DNA of 64,000 bases from Hydra vulgaris (Eukaryota; Cnidaria; Hydrozoa; Anthoathecata; Hydridae): NCBI RefSeq assembly GCF_038396675.1, contig NC_088933.1, forward strand, positions 35,760,001 to 35,824,000, read 5' to 3'. The position numbers and the translations under genes are program-made. The notes under the pieces are model-generated. The model ran no database searches, was not told where the DNA came from, and worked only from the letters and a program-made list of their open reading frames with translations. Numbering within the stretch: position 1 is the first letter of the stretch; each line of letters begins with the position of its first letter. Below are positions 13,263 to 24,631 of this stretch, one piece after another.

Positions 13263-13681
13263 CATTAAAACAATAAAATTGATACAAAATTTCACTTTAA
13301 AACGAATACCATTAACATTGTGATGATAATAGCATTAGGAAACTAGTATTTATGTATTATTATACTATAAATAAATAGTTTTTTAATTCATTTTATAAAA
13401 TGGAGACTGAAAACTCATAATTAATGGAAATAAATACTAATTATAAAAATCATGTATTATTACTAAATACTATATATTAATGCTAGTCTACAAAGTTAAA
13501 ATCAATTTAGAGCATTGTTATTAGTTCTTTTGCGATTCGCACTTCCACTTCTGTCTCTCAAATTTATAAAATAGGTGGTCAAAGCTTGCTTAATAGGTAG
13601 GTTCTCAGCATAACAATGCTTTTTTCTTACATTTTCTAAAGAGAAATATGGCAAATTGATTACTTATTTTACTTAAATTGT

Positions 13682-14209
13682 AGGGTCATCTATGCATAAT
13701 GATGTCAGATGATGACCCGGTTTGTTGAACAACTTCACCCTTTATCAAACTCAGTCAATTTTTTGCCATCTCCCATTGAAAATGATGTCAGTTTTTGTTA
13801 TCGTATTATGATGGTATATCTGAATTGGTAATATAATATAAAAAATGCATATACCATCAATTTTTTTCTGGTTCAATTATACATTTATTCTCAACTGTAC
13901 TAAAAGTAAAAAAAAAAAAACATAAATTGTTCTTTCAGATAAGCAAGCTAATTTCTGAATTTAAATTGTTTTTCCTATGATCCTCTACAGTTTTAAGCAA
14001 CAAAAGGAAGAAGTTTTTAGACCACATTGTTGGTGTAAATACCTCTAAAACCTGCTCATAGCTAGCATAAATTGTTTTACCTTTTTTTAAAATAAAATAT
14101 TTTACTTTTTTTTTAATTATTTTGGTCTCAACATCCCCTCCCCATTGTCAATTATTGTTAAACTCAGACTGCCCCTCTATCTACTGGCATCATTTATGGA
14201 TGATCCCAT
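13682..14209. mobile_element. MITE-like element in the foldback centre
   Basis: The left end AGGGTCATCTATGCATAATG and the reverse complement of the right end (ATGGGATCATCCATAAATG) match imperfectly over about 25 bp, both continuing to ATGNCAG. No coding potential lies between them. The flanks do not show an obvious target duplication. Confidence 0.5.
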
Positions 14210-14217
14210 AGCCTAAA

Positions 14218-14287
<70 letters not shown>

Positions 14288-14873
14288 TATTTTTACTTTA
14301 TTTACAACACCATTTGAGATACAGCAAACCCTTACAAAGCTTACAATAATTCAGTTAAGATTCAATCTGAGTTATTGAAACGTAATAAATTTAACATCAA
14401 TAGAAAAGTAAAGCTGTCATCATTTAAAATGTAAAGGGTGTTGTCAAAATATGTTGATAGTAAAATTAAGTTACTAATAAAATCACGTTCAACAATGATA
14501 AATATTCTTACTGTAGTAAGAATTAGTACTTGTTAACAAATTTGAACAAATAAATATAAAATAGTGAAAAAACAATGAACAAATAACTTGAACTTGAACT
14601 AAATCTTGAATTTGAATTAATTGGTTCTAATTTGTACAAGCATAACCTTAAAAAATAAGTTTATATAATAAATTTTATGTATAACTAGTTATACATATAG
14701 TTAACTATCAGGAGTTATATGTATAACTGCATGCATTTTAAAGCATTTTATTTAATTTATATATTACTTTAGATCTTATTACTTTGAATACTGGACGCAG
14801 AGACTTTATTCCCAATTACACTGTGGTACTCCAGATTAAAAATTTAAAAGTTTCTGTAAATATTAGAGCATGA

Positions 14874-15240
14874 AGGTTAACCGTTAAACGGTTAATAGGT
14901 TAACCTTAAACTTTAAAATTAACCTTAAAATTTTAAAGGTTAACCTTAACCCTTAAAATTAACCTTTAAATTTTAAAGGTTAACCTTAACACTTAAAATT
15001 AACCTTAAGTTTTTAAAGGTTAACCTTAACCCTTAAAAATAACCTTATAATTTTAAAGGTTAACCTTAACCCTTAAAATTAACCTTGAATTTTTAAAGGT
15101 TAACCTTAACCTTTAAAATTAACCTTGAATTTTTAAAGGTTAACCTTAACCTTTAAAATTAACCTTAGAAAATTAACCGAAGTATTCGGTTAACCATAGA
15201 AAATAACTTTTTGTACGGTTAACCGAATATGAATTTTTTT
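14874..15240. repeat. hAT left subterminal repeat array
   Basis: Roughly 39-bp units built on TTAACCTTAAAATT, TTTAAAGG and GGTTAACC are repeated about seven times. Such subterminal motifs are usually transposase-binding sites in hAT elements; that role here is inferred from position and symmetry with the right end. Confidence 0.85.
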
Positions 15241-15468
15241 TAAAGTGTATAAACTAGAAACAGTGTTGCAGTTTAAAGACGACAAAGTCTCATGCAGAGG
15301 TGGTGTTTAACCCCCCCCCCCTTTTTTTTTAATTTGGCATCTATCTAGAAGAGAGAAGTTAAATGAATTTAATTTAATTTAATTATCTGTAAGAGAGAGT
15401 TTTTCTCTTTTCACTTTTACAATCAGTGCTTGTTTACTAATTGTGTTGAAAAGTTCTACATATATATA

Positions 15469-17515
15469 CCGTAGATTTCCCTAATTCCGAACAAAATCGT
15501 ACTTAAAGTTGAATAACTCCGCTTGCTTTTTGAATTTTATATTAATTTTTTTAAATAAATAAACTGGAATCTAAACTGAATCGAACCATATTAAGCAACA
15601 AGTATATTTATTGTAAAAATATTGTTAATTTTGAAATTTAAAAAGTCAAGTTGTTAACCGTCGTTAGTCAGAAGAAATCTCAGTTATAAGTATCAGGTTG
15701 GTTGCAGCCTTAAAGAAGGCTCCCCCATTAATCAAATAGGAAGCTTGTAGTGATTTTTTATCATTTAGCAATGCAATTTTAACCTTTAGGCAGTTGTATT
15801 TTGAAATGGCAGTAATTCAAAGACTGAAACATTGTTCAGTAACCCCTTAATTTTGCTCACTGAAAATTATTATTTTATAACCTTTCATTATTATAACCAC
15901 GCCATTATTCTTCGCCATTAAATAGTATCACAGTTAGTTTTAATTAAATAGTATCGCAGCAATACATCTATATTTTTTTATTATCTGTAAATTATCAAAT
16001 CTGTACAGTACAACTACGGTTGCTATCTCCAAATGAATACTTATTTATTTGGAGGTGGCAACCCTAGCTGTGCTGTACAGATTTAATAGTTTTTAAAAAA
16101 ACTATAATGAAAAAGTTGTTGTATTCAAAAAATATTGTTTTAAGGCGCCAAGCTACAAAAATTAAAACTAATAAAAGTTATTCACACTCCTTGCACACGA
16201 ATTCAATTGTTTCGTGATAATTGATAATACAAGGAATACACGGCCAGTTAGAACACTTTTCACATGCAACCCATTTGCTGCTTGTAGTTTCGTCCCAAAG
16301 GCTTCCGCAAGAAATACAAAGACGATTGATATGGTAGGGATTACAGCCGGCGGCAGGAAGACACTCAATATTTTGACTAGTAGACATCTTTGTTGTTTTG
16401 TTATATTTCTGAGACCGTTTTCGGGGTTTTTTAAGTTTTAGAAGGTTTTTTTCTTCTTTTTTTTTTAATTTTTGTTCTTTGAGAATTACTGAGTCCAATT
16501 TTTTTTTTTCTTTAATAACTTTTCTGGGTTCTTTTTCATCTAGTTTTCTTTCACAGATATTTTTCGCATATTTTTTCATGAAACTATCGTACCACTTTCA
16601 AGTAGGTTTACCGTTCTTGAATAAATAATTTTGTTTAGATTCCTTCAAATAGTTTTCGACCATAGTTAAAATATCATTTCTTTTTAAGCTGAAGCCAATG
16701 TCACTCATAAACTGTACAAGTTCAACTATAAGCCTCTCCGTTACTTGGCTTATTGCTCTGGGCCTACCAACACCAGCAGCTCCATTTATTCCTTTTAGTC
16801 TGCAAAAAATAGTCGTTTTAGGAATGTTATAACATAAAGCGGCTTCTGAATATGACATCTTCTTATTATTGATAGCTTCAATACAGAGTTTAATTTTTCT
16901 TTCGCGATCTTCATTTTTTTCAAACTTTGACATTTTTTCATTAACAAACGTTAAGACAAACAAGGCGTTTAGAAATTCAATAAAAACTTTTAATTAAAAA
17001 GGTTAAAAGCGTTTGTGAGTTTCTAAGTTAATGACGTTAAAGTACTATTGTTAAATGTTGTTGTTAATTACTAGCGCGTAAAAACGCTAACTTTTGCAAA
17101 AAAAAGTGCATTCCATAATCTGTTCGGAATTTGGGAAACGTTTTAATTATGCAGAAAATGTACTGTTTTTAAGATATCTTACAAAGTATTGCTAATTTTT
17201 GACTTTTTTTTTCAGATAAATATTCACCATCAAATTCTACATCGAACGGTACGCAATTTAAATTGTCTTTTTTTTTTTAAGTCGGTTTTATATTGTTGGT
17301 TTTTCAGGGTTTTAAAAAGTGTTTTGCTTGCAATTAAAAAGTTTAATGGTATCAATATATATTTTGAAAATATTTTTTGATATTCTCATTACCCTAGTCT
17401 TCTAATTTATTAATCAGTTTTCCATTTAAAAATTCTACAAAAATAAAAGATGTAAAAATAAGTAAACTAAAGCTGTTCGGAATTAGGGACTGTTCGGAAT
17501 TAGGGAAATCTACGG
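15469..17515 (-). mobile_element. pogo-type element, 2,047 bp, nested in the hAT
   Basis: The ends are inverted repeats beginning CCGTAGATTTCCC and continuing TAATTCCGAACA, each flanked by TA (15467-15468 and 17516-17517). At the right end the motif TTCGGAATTAGGGA occurs twice in tandem. It carries a minus-strand transposase lacking its catalytic core, so it is non-autonomous. It inserted after the hAT did. Confidence 0.85.
16178..16963 (-). pseudogene. pogo-type transposase lacking the DDE core
   Basis: 16963-16598 encodes an N-terminal psq-type HTH (MSYSEAALCYNIPKTTIFCR, GRPRAISQVTERLIVELVQF) and the start of a CENP-B-type HTH (LFKNGKPT). After one in-frame stop, WYDSFMKKYAKNICERK continues at 16579. 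The usual ~300-residue DDE core is absent. The sequence passes into a Lys-rich stretch and a Cys-rich PHD-like C-terminus (CISCG, WVACEKCSNWPC, FVCKECE) ending at 16178. Internal deletion therefore joined the DNA-binding part to the terminal zinc finger. If expressed through the stop, it could bind element ends without cutting; that is inference. Confidence 0.75.
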
Positions 17516-17762
17516 TATATTCAACTTCAATAAACTTCAAATTCAATTCATTAAGAAAATATACCATATATTTCAGAGATCCAAAAGTATTTTGGTTACT
17601 TATAATATTCTTGATTATTTGCAATAGCTATTTGTTAACATGTAACAGTTTTATGAATTTTTAAAAATATAGCGCTGAAATATTTTTATACAGAATATAA
17701 AATTTTTAAACTGTGTCAACAGTTTCACGAAACTACAAATAGGGAATTTAAAACCTAGTCCG

Positions 17763-17791
17763 CCCCCCTCCCCCCACTCCTCCCCCCTCCC
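17763..17791 (-). promoter_or_regulatory. C-run tract upstream of the hAT ORF (G-quadruplex candidate)
   Basis: Runs of 6, 6, 6 and 3 cytosines separated by 1-6 bases lie about 100 bp upstream of the transposase ATG. The minus strand could form a G-quadruplex, or the plus strand an i-motif. In such AT-rich DNA this is a striking local exception. A promoter role is inferred only. Confidence 0.4.
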
Positions 17792-17888
17792 GTCAAACAG
17801 ATAATCTTTTTTACTTGCAAATATTATTTAATTGCTTTCTAGTTATTAATTTCTTTTATTACTTTCAGTTTCATCATCATCAATCATC

Positions 17889-19940
17889 ATGCCAAAAAAA
17901 TCAATGATTTGGGACTTTTTTACAAAAACTGATGATTCTCATGCTAAGTGTAATGAGTGTGGCGCGATCCTTGTTTCAAAGAATGGCTCAACATCAGGTA
18001 TAGGGAATCATCTTAAGAGACATCCTCAAAGTTTAATTGAATTCGAGCAAAGAACTGATTCTCAAGCAGTGTTAAATTCTAATGGAGCAAAGAGACACAA
18101 TGATAGTGAAAGTGATAATGATGAAGACTTCATTCATTGTCGTAAACGTGCTCGTTTAGTAATGACTCCTGGATCATCAATATTACCTCATCGATCAACA
18201 AATACTCAGAAAACTCTAAAAACACCAAGAACAGCTCGTGTTGTAAGTCAATGGCCTAAAGACCATCCTGAAAATGTGCAAATAGTTACAGAAATAACTA
18301 AGTGGATCATAAGGGAACAGTTGTCATTTAAGATAGTTGATAGTGAAGGATTTCGGACAATATTGTCACTGACAACAAAGGGAAAATATAACCCTATCTC
18401 ATCAACTTCCTTGTCCCGTTTAAAAATTCCAAAATTATATTAATTTGTTCAGGACCACATCTCAAAAATTGTGAATGATGAAAGGCCCTATCTTGATGGT
18501 GCTGCTTTTACAACAGACACTTACTGCTTTTACAACTGGACTACTCAGTATAATAATCTTTCATTCCAATCTTTAACTCTTCATTTTATCAATAACCGGT
18601 TTGAGCTTAAACGTCTTCTTGTCAAATTTGATTATTTCGGAGAAAAACACACGGGTGAAATAATCTTGGAAAAACTTGACTCATTGATCAAAGGATTGAA
18701 ATTGGAACAGAAAACCCACATATGGGCAACAACAGATGGAGGTACTAATGTTTTGAAAGCTATGCGCCTCGGCAAAGCTTGCCAATTACCATCGATAAAT
18801 GACAACTTGTGGTGTGCTGATCATCAGATTCATTTGATTGTCACTGATGCTTTCAAAGCTGTTCCTGCCTGGAAAGAACTTTCTTCTAAACTATCTAAAT
18901 TGGTTGGCCACTTCAATCATTCTCCCAAAAATTCCAGTATCTTGAGGAAAATAGCTCTTGATTTTAAGCAGTCACGAACTAAACTGGTACAGAATGTTTC
19001 AACAAGATGGAATTCAGATCTGAAGATGTTGCAGTCAATTATTGATCTTGAAGGTTGCATTGCTAAAATGGCTGAAACATCTACAGTCATTGAAAGTTTC
19101 TTGCCAAGCCTGGATGAAATTCTTATCATGAAGGGTGTTTTGAACTGTCTTGAACCTCTTGAAAAAATGTCTAGAGCACTTAGTTCTGACAAAGAACCAA
19201 CTATGAACTTGGTGTTTATGCAACTAGTCAATGTTAGGAGAAAGTTAGTATTCTTTGGTAACCACAGTACTCTTACTTGTGTCAGTGAGATTTCAGAGAA
19301 GCTTGTTGAAGGATTAGATGCCCGATTTCCAAATTCTGGTATTGAAACACCAGAATATGTAATGTGTCATTTTCTTGATCCTCGTTATAAGGGCTCTGTT
19401 ATCAATTTTGCAGATCCTGAGAAGTATGAATTGATTAAGGTAACTGCTGTCCAAGCCATAATTGATATGAAAAAGCGAGATGGTTCAGAAAGTCCTACTA
19501 GTAATGAAATCTCCTCACCAACACTACTGGAGTCTGAAGAAGATGAACAGGAAGATGTTTGGGAACAGGCAAATAAAAAACTTTATGGGAAACAGCAAAA
19601 AAGACAAAATTCTAAAGATGACTCTTTTAAGGAGGCACAAAATGAAGAAACGTTATATGTTGAAGAAGGCTGTGTACACAAAGATTCAAATATCCTTCAA
19701 TATTGGAATAACCAGCAAAATAAATTTCCATATCTAACCAGACTAGCCAGGAAGATGTTGTGCATCCCAGCATCATCTTCTACATCAGAAAGAGTGTTTT
19801 CAACAGCTGGAAATATATTTACAGAACGAAGAACTTGCCTTAGCATTGACAACATTGAAATGCTTGTTTTCATGAAAGAGAACATGAAAGAAATGAACAA
19901 TATCACATGGCCTGGATTTGAAGAGAATGAGAATGAATAA
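17889..19940 (+). pseudogene. hAT transposase, BED finger, one nonsense codon
   Basis: A single frame of 684 codons is interrupted only by TAA at 18441-18443. The N-terminal BED zinc finger has C21, C24, H41 and H45. The RNase H-like core includes TTDGGTNVLKAM, WCADHQIHL and STRWNSDLKMLQ. The C-terminal hATC dimerisation region has YLTRLARKMLCIPASSSTSE and RVFSTAGNI. The length is typical of Ac-type animal hAT (ZBED-like) transposases, which cut and paste via a hairpin intermediate. An AATAAA signal follows about 15 bp after the stop. The stop sits in the conserved KLY.FVQDHI region, so the element was recently active but this copy would make a truncated protein unless read through. Confidence 0.93.
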
Positions 19941-20284
19941 GATAAGATATCCAATAAAATAAAACATGTTATAAAAAAAAACAAAACAAAAAAAACAACA
20001 AAAAAAAAAACAACCTCCATCACAAAGGATAGCCTTGACGAATAGCTTTACAAAAGCTTGGCGATGGGGCTTATGCCTAGCAGTTAGAGCACTATACATA
20101 AGATTATGTTCCAATTACTATGTAACCAATATCCTTTACACTTTTACATGTTATGAACTTTTAAGTGTAATTAATAACCTTTTACATTTATATAAAGAGC
20201 ATAAAAATTTTAAACCTAAAATTCTTAGGAGCTAAGAAGATATTTTGAGAAAAGGGCATTAATCCGTGACAATATAAACAAATT

Positions 20285-20550
20285 TAAGGGTTAAGGTTAA
20301 CTGTTAAAATTAACCTTAAAATTTAAAAGTTTAACCTTAACCTTTAAAATTAACCTTAAAATTTTAAAGGTTAACCTTAACCTTTAAAATTAACCTTAAA
20401 ATTTTAAAGGTTACCCTTAACCTTTAAAATTAACCTTAACTTTTTAAAGGTTAACCTTAACCCTTAAAATTAACCTAATAATTTTTAAAGGCTAACCTTA
20501 ACCTTTAACATGATTAACCTAAAAATTAACCGTTTAACAGTTAACTGTCA
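20285..20550. repeat. hAT right subterminal repeat array
   Basis: Six or so units of TTAACCTTAAAATTTTAAAG mirror the left array. It ends in CCGTTTAACAGTTAACTGTC and the terminal TGCTCTA. Confidence 0.85.
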
Positions 20551-20838
20551 TGCTCTAGTAAATATCCTGTTTTTGTTTTTCAATGTACTTCGTTAGTCCC
20601 TTAAGTTTTATGAACCTTATTATATATAAAGTTGAAAGTTTTGGAGCCTAAAAAAAGTTACAGAAACCTCCCTATCTCCCCCTTATTTTAATTTTTTTTT
20701 TAATAAAGAAAATTTGACTTTCAAACCTGCATTTCTTTGTGGGACACTGCAGTGTCCCATGCATGCATGCTTGGTTTTTGACAACATTAGAACTTGCATC
20801 AGTCAATTGTTTGCAGATAATATACTCAAGAACTATAT

Positions 20839-20884
20839 TCAAATATCATATGAACATGTTAGAGAATGTTCATATGATATTTGA
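20839..20884. repeat. Perfect 18-20-bp hairpin at the foldback outer end
   Basis: TTCAAATATCATATGAACAT is followed by a short spacer and its exact reverse complement. It lies where similarity between the two foldback arms stops, so it may mark or follow the element edge. Confidence 0.85.
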
Positions 20885-21057
20885 ACATCACAAATTTAAT
20901 AATATTGTTGTGATATGTTATATAAATAATTCCATAATAGATTATGATATGAAAATAAGGTAGGATATGAAGGCAATGATCAAAGAATAAATTTACTTAT
21001 AGAAATTTAGATGTTTGTTTATTAGTTTCAGAATATTATATTATGTGTAACCGCGGC

Positions 21058-22611
21058 CTTCTATAATAACAGGCCTTGACATCGCGCAACAAAGTTGTTA
21101 AACTGAAGGCCAATTCCTATTACTGTGTTTACATTTTCATCTTTTAACATTAGACGAAAGTTTTTGTTCGCGCTTTTTTAATAAATCTTTAAAATGTGAT
21201 TGGTTTATAAATTAGATAGCCCAACATCAAGACGATAACGTTGTAAGGTTCAAGGCGTTAACTTTGTAAGATAATAATATTGTCAAACTAATGATAAGTT
21301 TTTTTAATAATTAAAATGCCTTAAAAATGCCTTTAAAATGCTGTGTATCTCTTTGCAAGTCGAACTATCTCAACTACAACAAAAATATCAATTTATACAA
21401 CTACTATATCAATTACAACTACAACAAAAATATCAACACTCAACTACGACAAAAATATTATTTTATAAATTCCCGAAGAATCTAGAGGAGAGAAAAAGAT
21501 GTAGCGAAGCTATCCCTAGAACTGGTTTTATTGTTACAGACTATACAGCATTATGTCAACTGCATTGGCCAAATGAAGCACCTTTTGAAAGCAAATATGG
21601 GAAGCAACGACCTTTAAATCCACCATGTTTTTAAAATATTCCGCCTAGTTGCTTAGCCACACCAGCAAGTAAAGTTAGAAAAATGTAACTTCAAGCGGTT
21701 TTCGAAGCATTTTACCAGATGAGTTAAATGATTTTCTAAAAGAGGATGAAATTATATTTGACAATATTCAATCTTTGTTAAGTGATAATAACGATGTTAT
21801 TGTTTTCCAGCTTAATAAAAAAAGTTTACACATACAATCAAAAATGTACAAACTTGGTGTTTCATTATTTATTTTAGTAATTTTCAATGATTATTCATTT
21901 GTAGCTAACCATAATGGCACAATTTGTAATATTTCATATTTAGCTGTAAACAAATTAAAGTTAATAAAAACAAAATCAGCTTTATTTGAAGCAGTTAGAT
22001 TTTTAAAAAATAAAGAAAGTTCGCTTCAATCAAATATTCTATTCGAACACCTTAATGCTATGAGAAAAGTTAATGTTGGTGAAATTTTATATACTTCAGA
22101 TATTATATGTTGAGCATATGAGTATTTTGCTATGCGACGAAGTTTATATGATTGTTTGTGTATTGACTACAAGTTGCCAAGTATAAGGACTTTAACCCAG
22201 TTGAGATATATTGATAAAACTTTTTTTTTGCTTGAGTCAACTTTTGTTGGTGTTTTTTATTGTTGGTGATTTTTATTGTTACCATTTTTAGCAAAAAAAA
22301 TTAAAAATACAGTTATCTTTCTCATATATAGATATATACTTTGTTATGGTTCTGCTTGTTATTGATACTATTTAATATTACATAAATATTCTTAATGAAA
22401 TTTGAAATACGAAAAGCATGATTATCTTTTATTAATTGTTTGGTTTTCTTTTTATATTTCTGTTTTTACTAGAGATTATTATTAGAAAACATAGACTGCC
22501 ATTACACCCTACCTAATATAAAAATATATCAATATAAGTAAAAGTGAAAGTTTAATCGGCTTTTAGTTTTTACGGCATTTTGCGCGATTTCAAGGCCTGT
22601 TATTATAGAAG
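21058..22611 (+). mobile_element. P-like (THAP) element, internally deleted
   Basis: 32-bp terminal inverted repeats at 21058-21089 and 22580-22611 differ at one position (CTTCTATAATAACAGGCCTT start). The interior encodes a THAP finger and the N-terminal region of a P-element/THAP9-type transposase, but no catalytic domain. No clear 8-bp target duplication was found. Confidence 0.75.
21327..22200 (+). pseudogene. THAP-domain transposase N-terminus (P element-like)
   Basis: The start MPLKCCVSLCKSNY (ATG at 21327) gives the first Cys pair. After a low-complexity Asn/Tyr stretch and a frame change come FYKFPKNLEERKRCSEAIPR, FIVTDYTALCQLHW and PLNPPCF, the typical second half of a THAP zinc finger. 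A further frame (21775-22113 and beyond) reads ILFEHLNAMRKV..GEILYTSDII, then AYEYFAMRRSLYDCL and LPSIRTLTQL, as found before the catalytic domain of P-type transposases. The (AACTAC)-like repeat has expanded inside the finger. Stops and loss of the RNase H-like core make it nonfunctional. Confidence 0.75.
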
Positions 22612-22875
22612 TCTACATCATTGAAAAAGTAGGTTTTTACATTTTTGTTTTTGTTTTTTTGTTTAACTACTTATCCTCATTGATCACTTTTTTTCAGGAT
22701 TCTCCTCATGGGTTCAAGCTCATTACGCATAATATGTGTTCAATTACGCATAAACGTTAGTCATTGTAAGTAATAAATTAGGAAATAATTATTTGTGAAA
22801 TATTGTAGTCATTAATGACTTCAAACTGGCTAATAATTAAAATTGCTTGACTAATAAGATTCCTTATTAAAATTG

Positions 22876-22939
22876 CTCTCTCTCTCTCTGTCTCTCTCTC
22901 TTTCTGTCTCTCTCTCTCTGTCTCTCTCTCTCTCTCTAT
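22876..22939. repeat. (TC)n microsatellite
   Basis: CT/TC dinucleotide tract with a few G interruptions. It is the only CT tract of this length in the window. Confidence 0.95.
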
Positions 22940-23215
22940 ATATATATTTATATTTATATATATTTGTATTTATATTTTTTTTTTTTACAAAATATTTAAA
23001 GAAAGTTAGAAGATACTAAAAACTTTGGTATTATACAAGCCGAAGCGATATTATTAATTCAATTGACAAAAAACGGCGTGTAAATCGCAAAAGAAAAAAA
23101 TAATTTTTTTAATATTCCTTTTGGATGTATTGATTAATAGCATTTATTTTAAATAAATTCATTTTGCAACACGTTTTTCAATTTTATAAAATTTCGTCAT
23201 AATAGTTTAAGGTAA

Positions 23216-23752
23216 ATCCCACATAGGTTATAGGTGGAAAACATCACATGTAAAAGATCAAAAATGCTACACGTTTTGAATACCAAATGGGATAAAGAAG
23301 CAAATACCAGATTAAGTTAAGCCTCTTTGAAAGCTTCGATGATTAATTTTAAATTACTATTTAAGTAATTTTTAAATTAAAAGAATTTTAAAAATTATCA
23401 TAGAAGCATTCGGACTTTCATTTGTCTAGTTTTGACTACTTTTATACCATTTGGATTAAAATATGTGGTATTTAAGATCTATAACATGTCGTATTTTCCA
23501 CCTATATCCCATGTAGGATTTACCACATAAAACCCATGTGGGATTTACCATATGAAACCCACATGGGACAAAATAATAATTCCCATATGGGTTACATATG
23601 GTAAAAACCCACGCGTATCCCATATGGGATTTACAATATGGAATCCATGTGGGATTTACCATATGAAACCCACATGGGACAAAATAATAATCCCCACATA
23701 GGTTACATGTGGAAAAAATCCACGCATATCCCATGTGCGCTTTCTCACTGGG
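23216..23752. repeat. Tandem palindromic array, CCCATATGGG type (right)
   Basis: A weak left part (23216-23250) is followed, after an AT-rich gap, by a dense array from about 23463. CCCACATGGGA, CCCATATGGG and GGTTACATATGG motifs recur about every 20 bp, including two near-identical ~100-bp blocks containing GGGACAAAATAATAATYCC. It ends CTCACTGGG at 23752, followed by TA. Confidence 0.8.
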
Positions 23753-23820
23753 TAGAAGAAAATCAAAAGACTCATTCTGTAATGTTGCAATCCATTATGT
23801 GACAAATAAATACACCTCAG

Positions 23821-24485
23821 GTGGAAAAAGATAATGAAATGCCTATAGGGATTCACCTTCCAATTTCCAGTATCAAAGATATGGATGATTTGGAGGAGCA
23901 GCTAAAAGATCAATCAATCAAGAGAACATTAGTGATTAATAAGCTTTTTTTTATGTATCTTAAAAATTTTTTTTTTTAATTAATTGGTTTATTTTAATCT
24001 ATGTTTGCCCCCAATCCTTATGAGACCTGCCTTGCCTCTTTTTTTAAGACCTCCTTCCCTTTATTATATCTTGACCAAAAAAAATGTGTACAATGTTAGA
24101 CTAGCAATGCAATCGGTCATAAAACTATTAATTCAATCATCTCCTAATTTAATTCCATTTATTATTTATTTTTTTTACTAAAAAAAATTAAATTTGTTAA
24201 TTTTTTAAGACTTGTATTGTGTCTAATATTGGTGGAAGCTCATTGGATGATGCCATCAAAAGAATGATGAAATTTGTTCTGTCTAATAATTTTGGAAGAT
24301 TGTGCAATCTCTCTGGATAGTCTGGAAAAATAAGTTTTTCAAAACAGGAAATATTTGAAGTAGTCTGCGGTAAGTTTTGCTTTTCACATAATAAATCCTA
24401 TATTATTTTAAATATATTTGAATATATTTAAAATAATATGTAAGCATAGAAATAATATATTTGCTTATAATTAATGTTATGTATG

Positions 24486-24545
<60 letters not shown>

Positions 24546-24552
24546 ATGAATA

Positions 24553-24631
<79 letters not shown>

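Larger units (their letters stand above)
14864..20557 (+). mobile_element. hAT transposon, 5,694 bp, with 8-bp target duplication
   Basis: The terminal inverted repeats start TAGAGCATGA at both ends. The flanks are an exact 8-bp direct repeat, GTAAATAT, at 14856-14863 and 20558-20565, the length expected of hAT elements. The uninterrupted target is preserved in the left foldback arm at 12599-12606. Subterminal arrays rich in GGTTAACC lie inside both ends. The element carries a hAT transposase at 17889-19940 and has itself received a pogo-type insertion at 15469-17515. Confidence 0.95.
12326..20850. mobile_element. Foldback element with long inverted arms, interrupted by a hAT
   Basis: Positions 12326-13128 are closely similar to the reverse complement of 14287-14863 plus 20566-20850. 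Shared landmarks are GGGACACTGCAGTGTCCCA (12418 and 20740), TCCTGATAGTTAACTA in both arms, and CTTTGTAGGGGTTTG at the inner ends. The arms are about 0.8 kb around a roughly 1.15-kb centre with (TA)n at both inner ends. The right arm is split by the hAT. The left arm keeps the uninterrupted sequence, including one copy of the hAT target at 12599-12606. No protein of its own is visible. Confidence 0.8.

Noticed and set aside
18917..19231. Minus-strand open frames inside the hAT transposase (also 19035-19223, 19697-20114)
   Set aside because: They are antisense shadows of a gene with clear plus-strand domains.
22860..22940. CRISPR-like or regulatory reading of the CT tract
   Set aside because: It is a plain microsatellite, and the window is eukaryotic.
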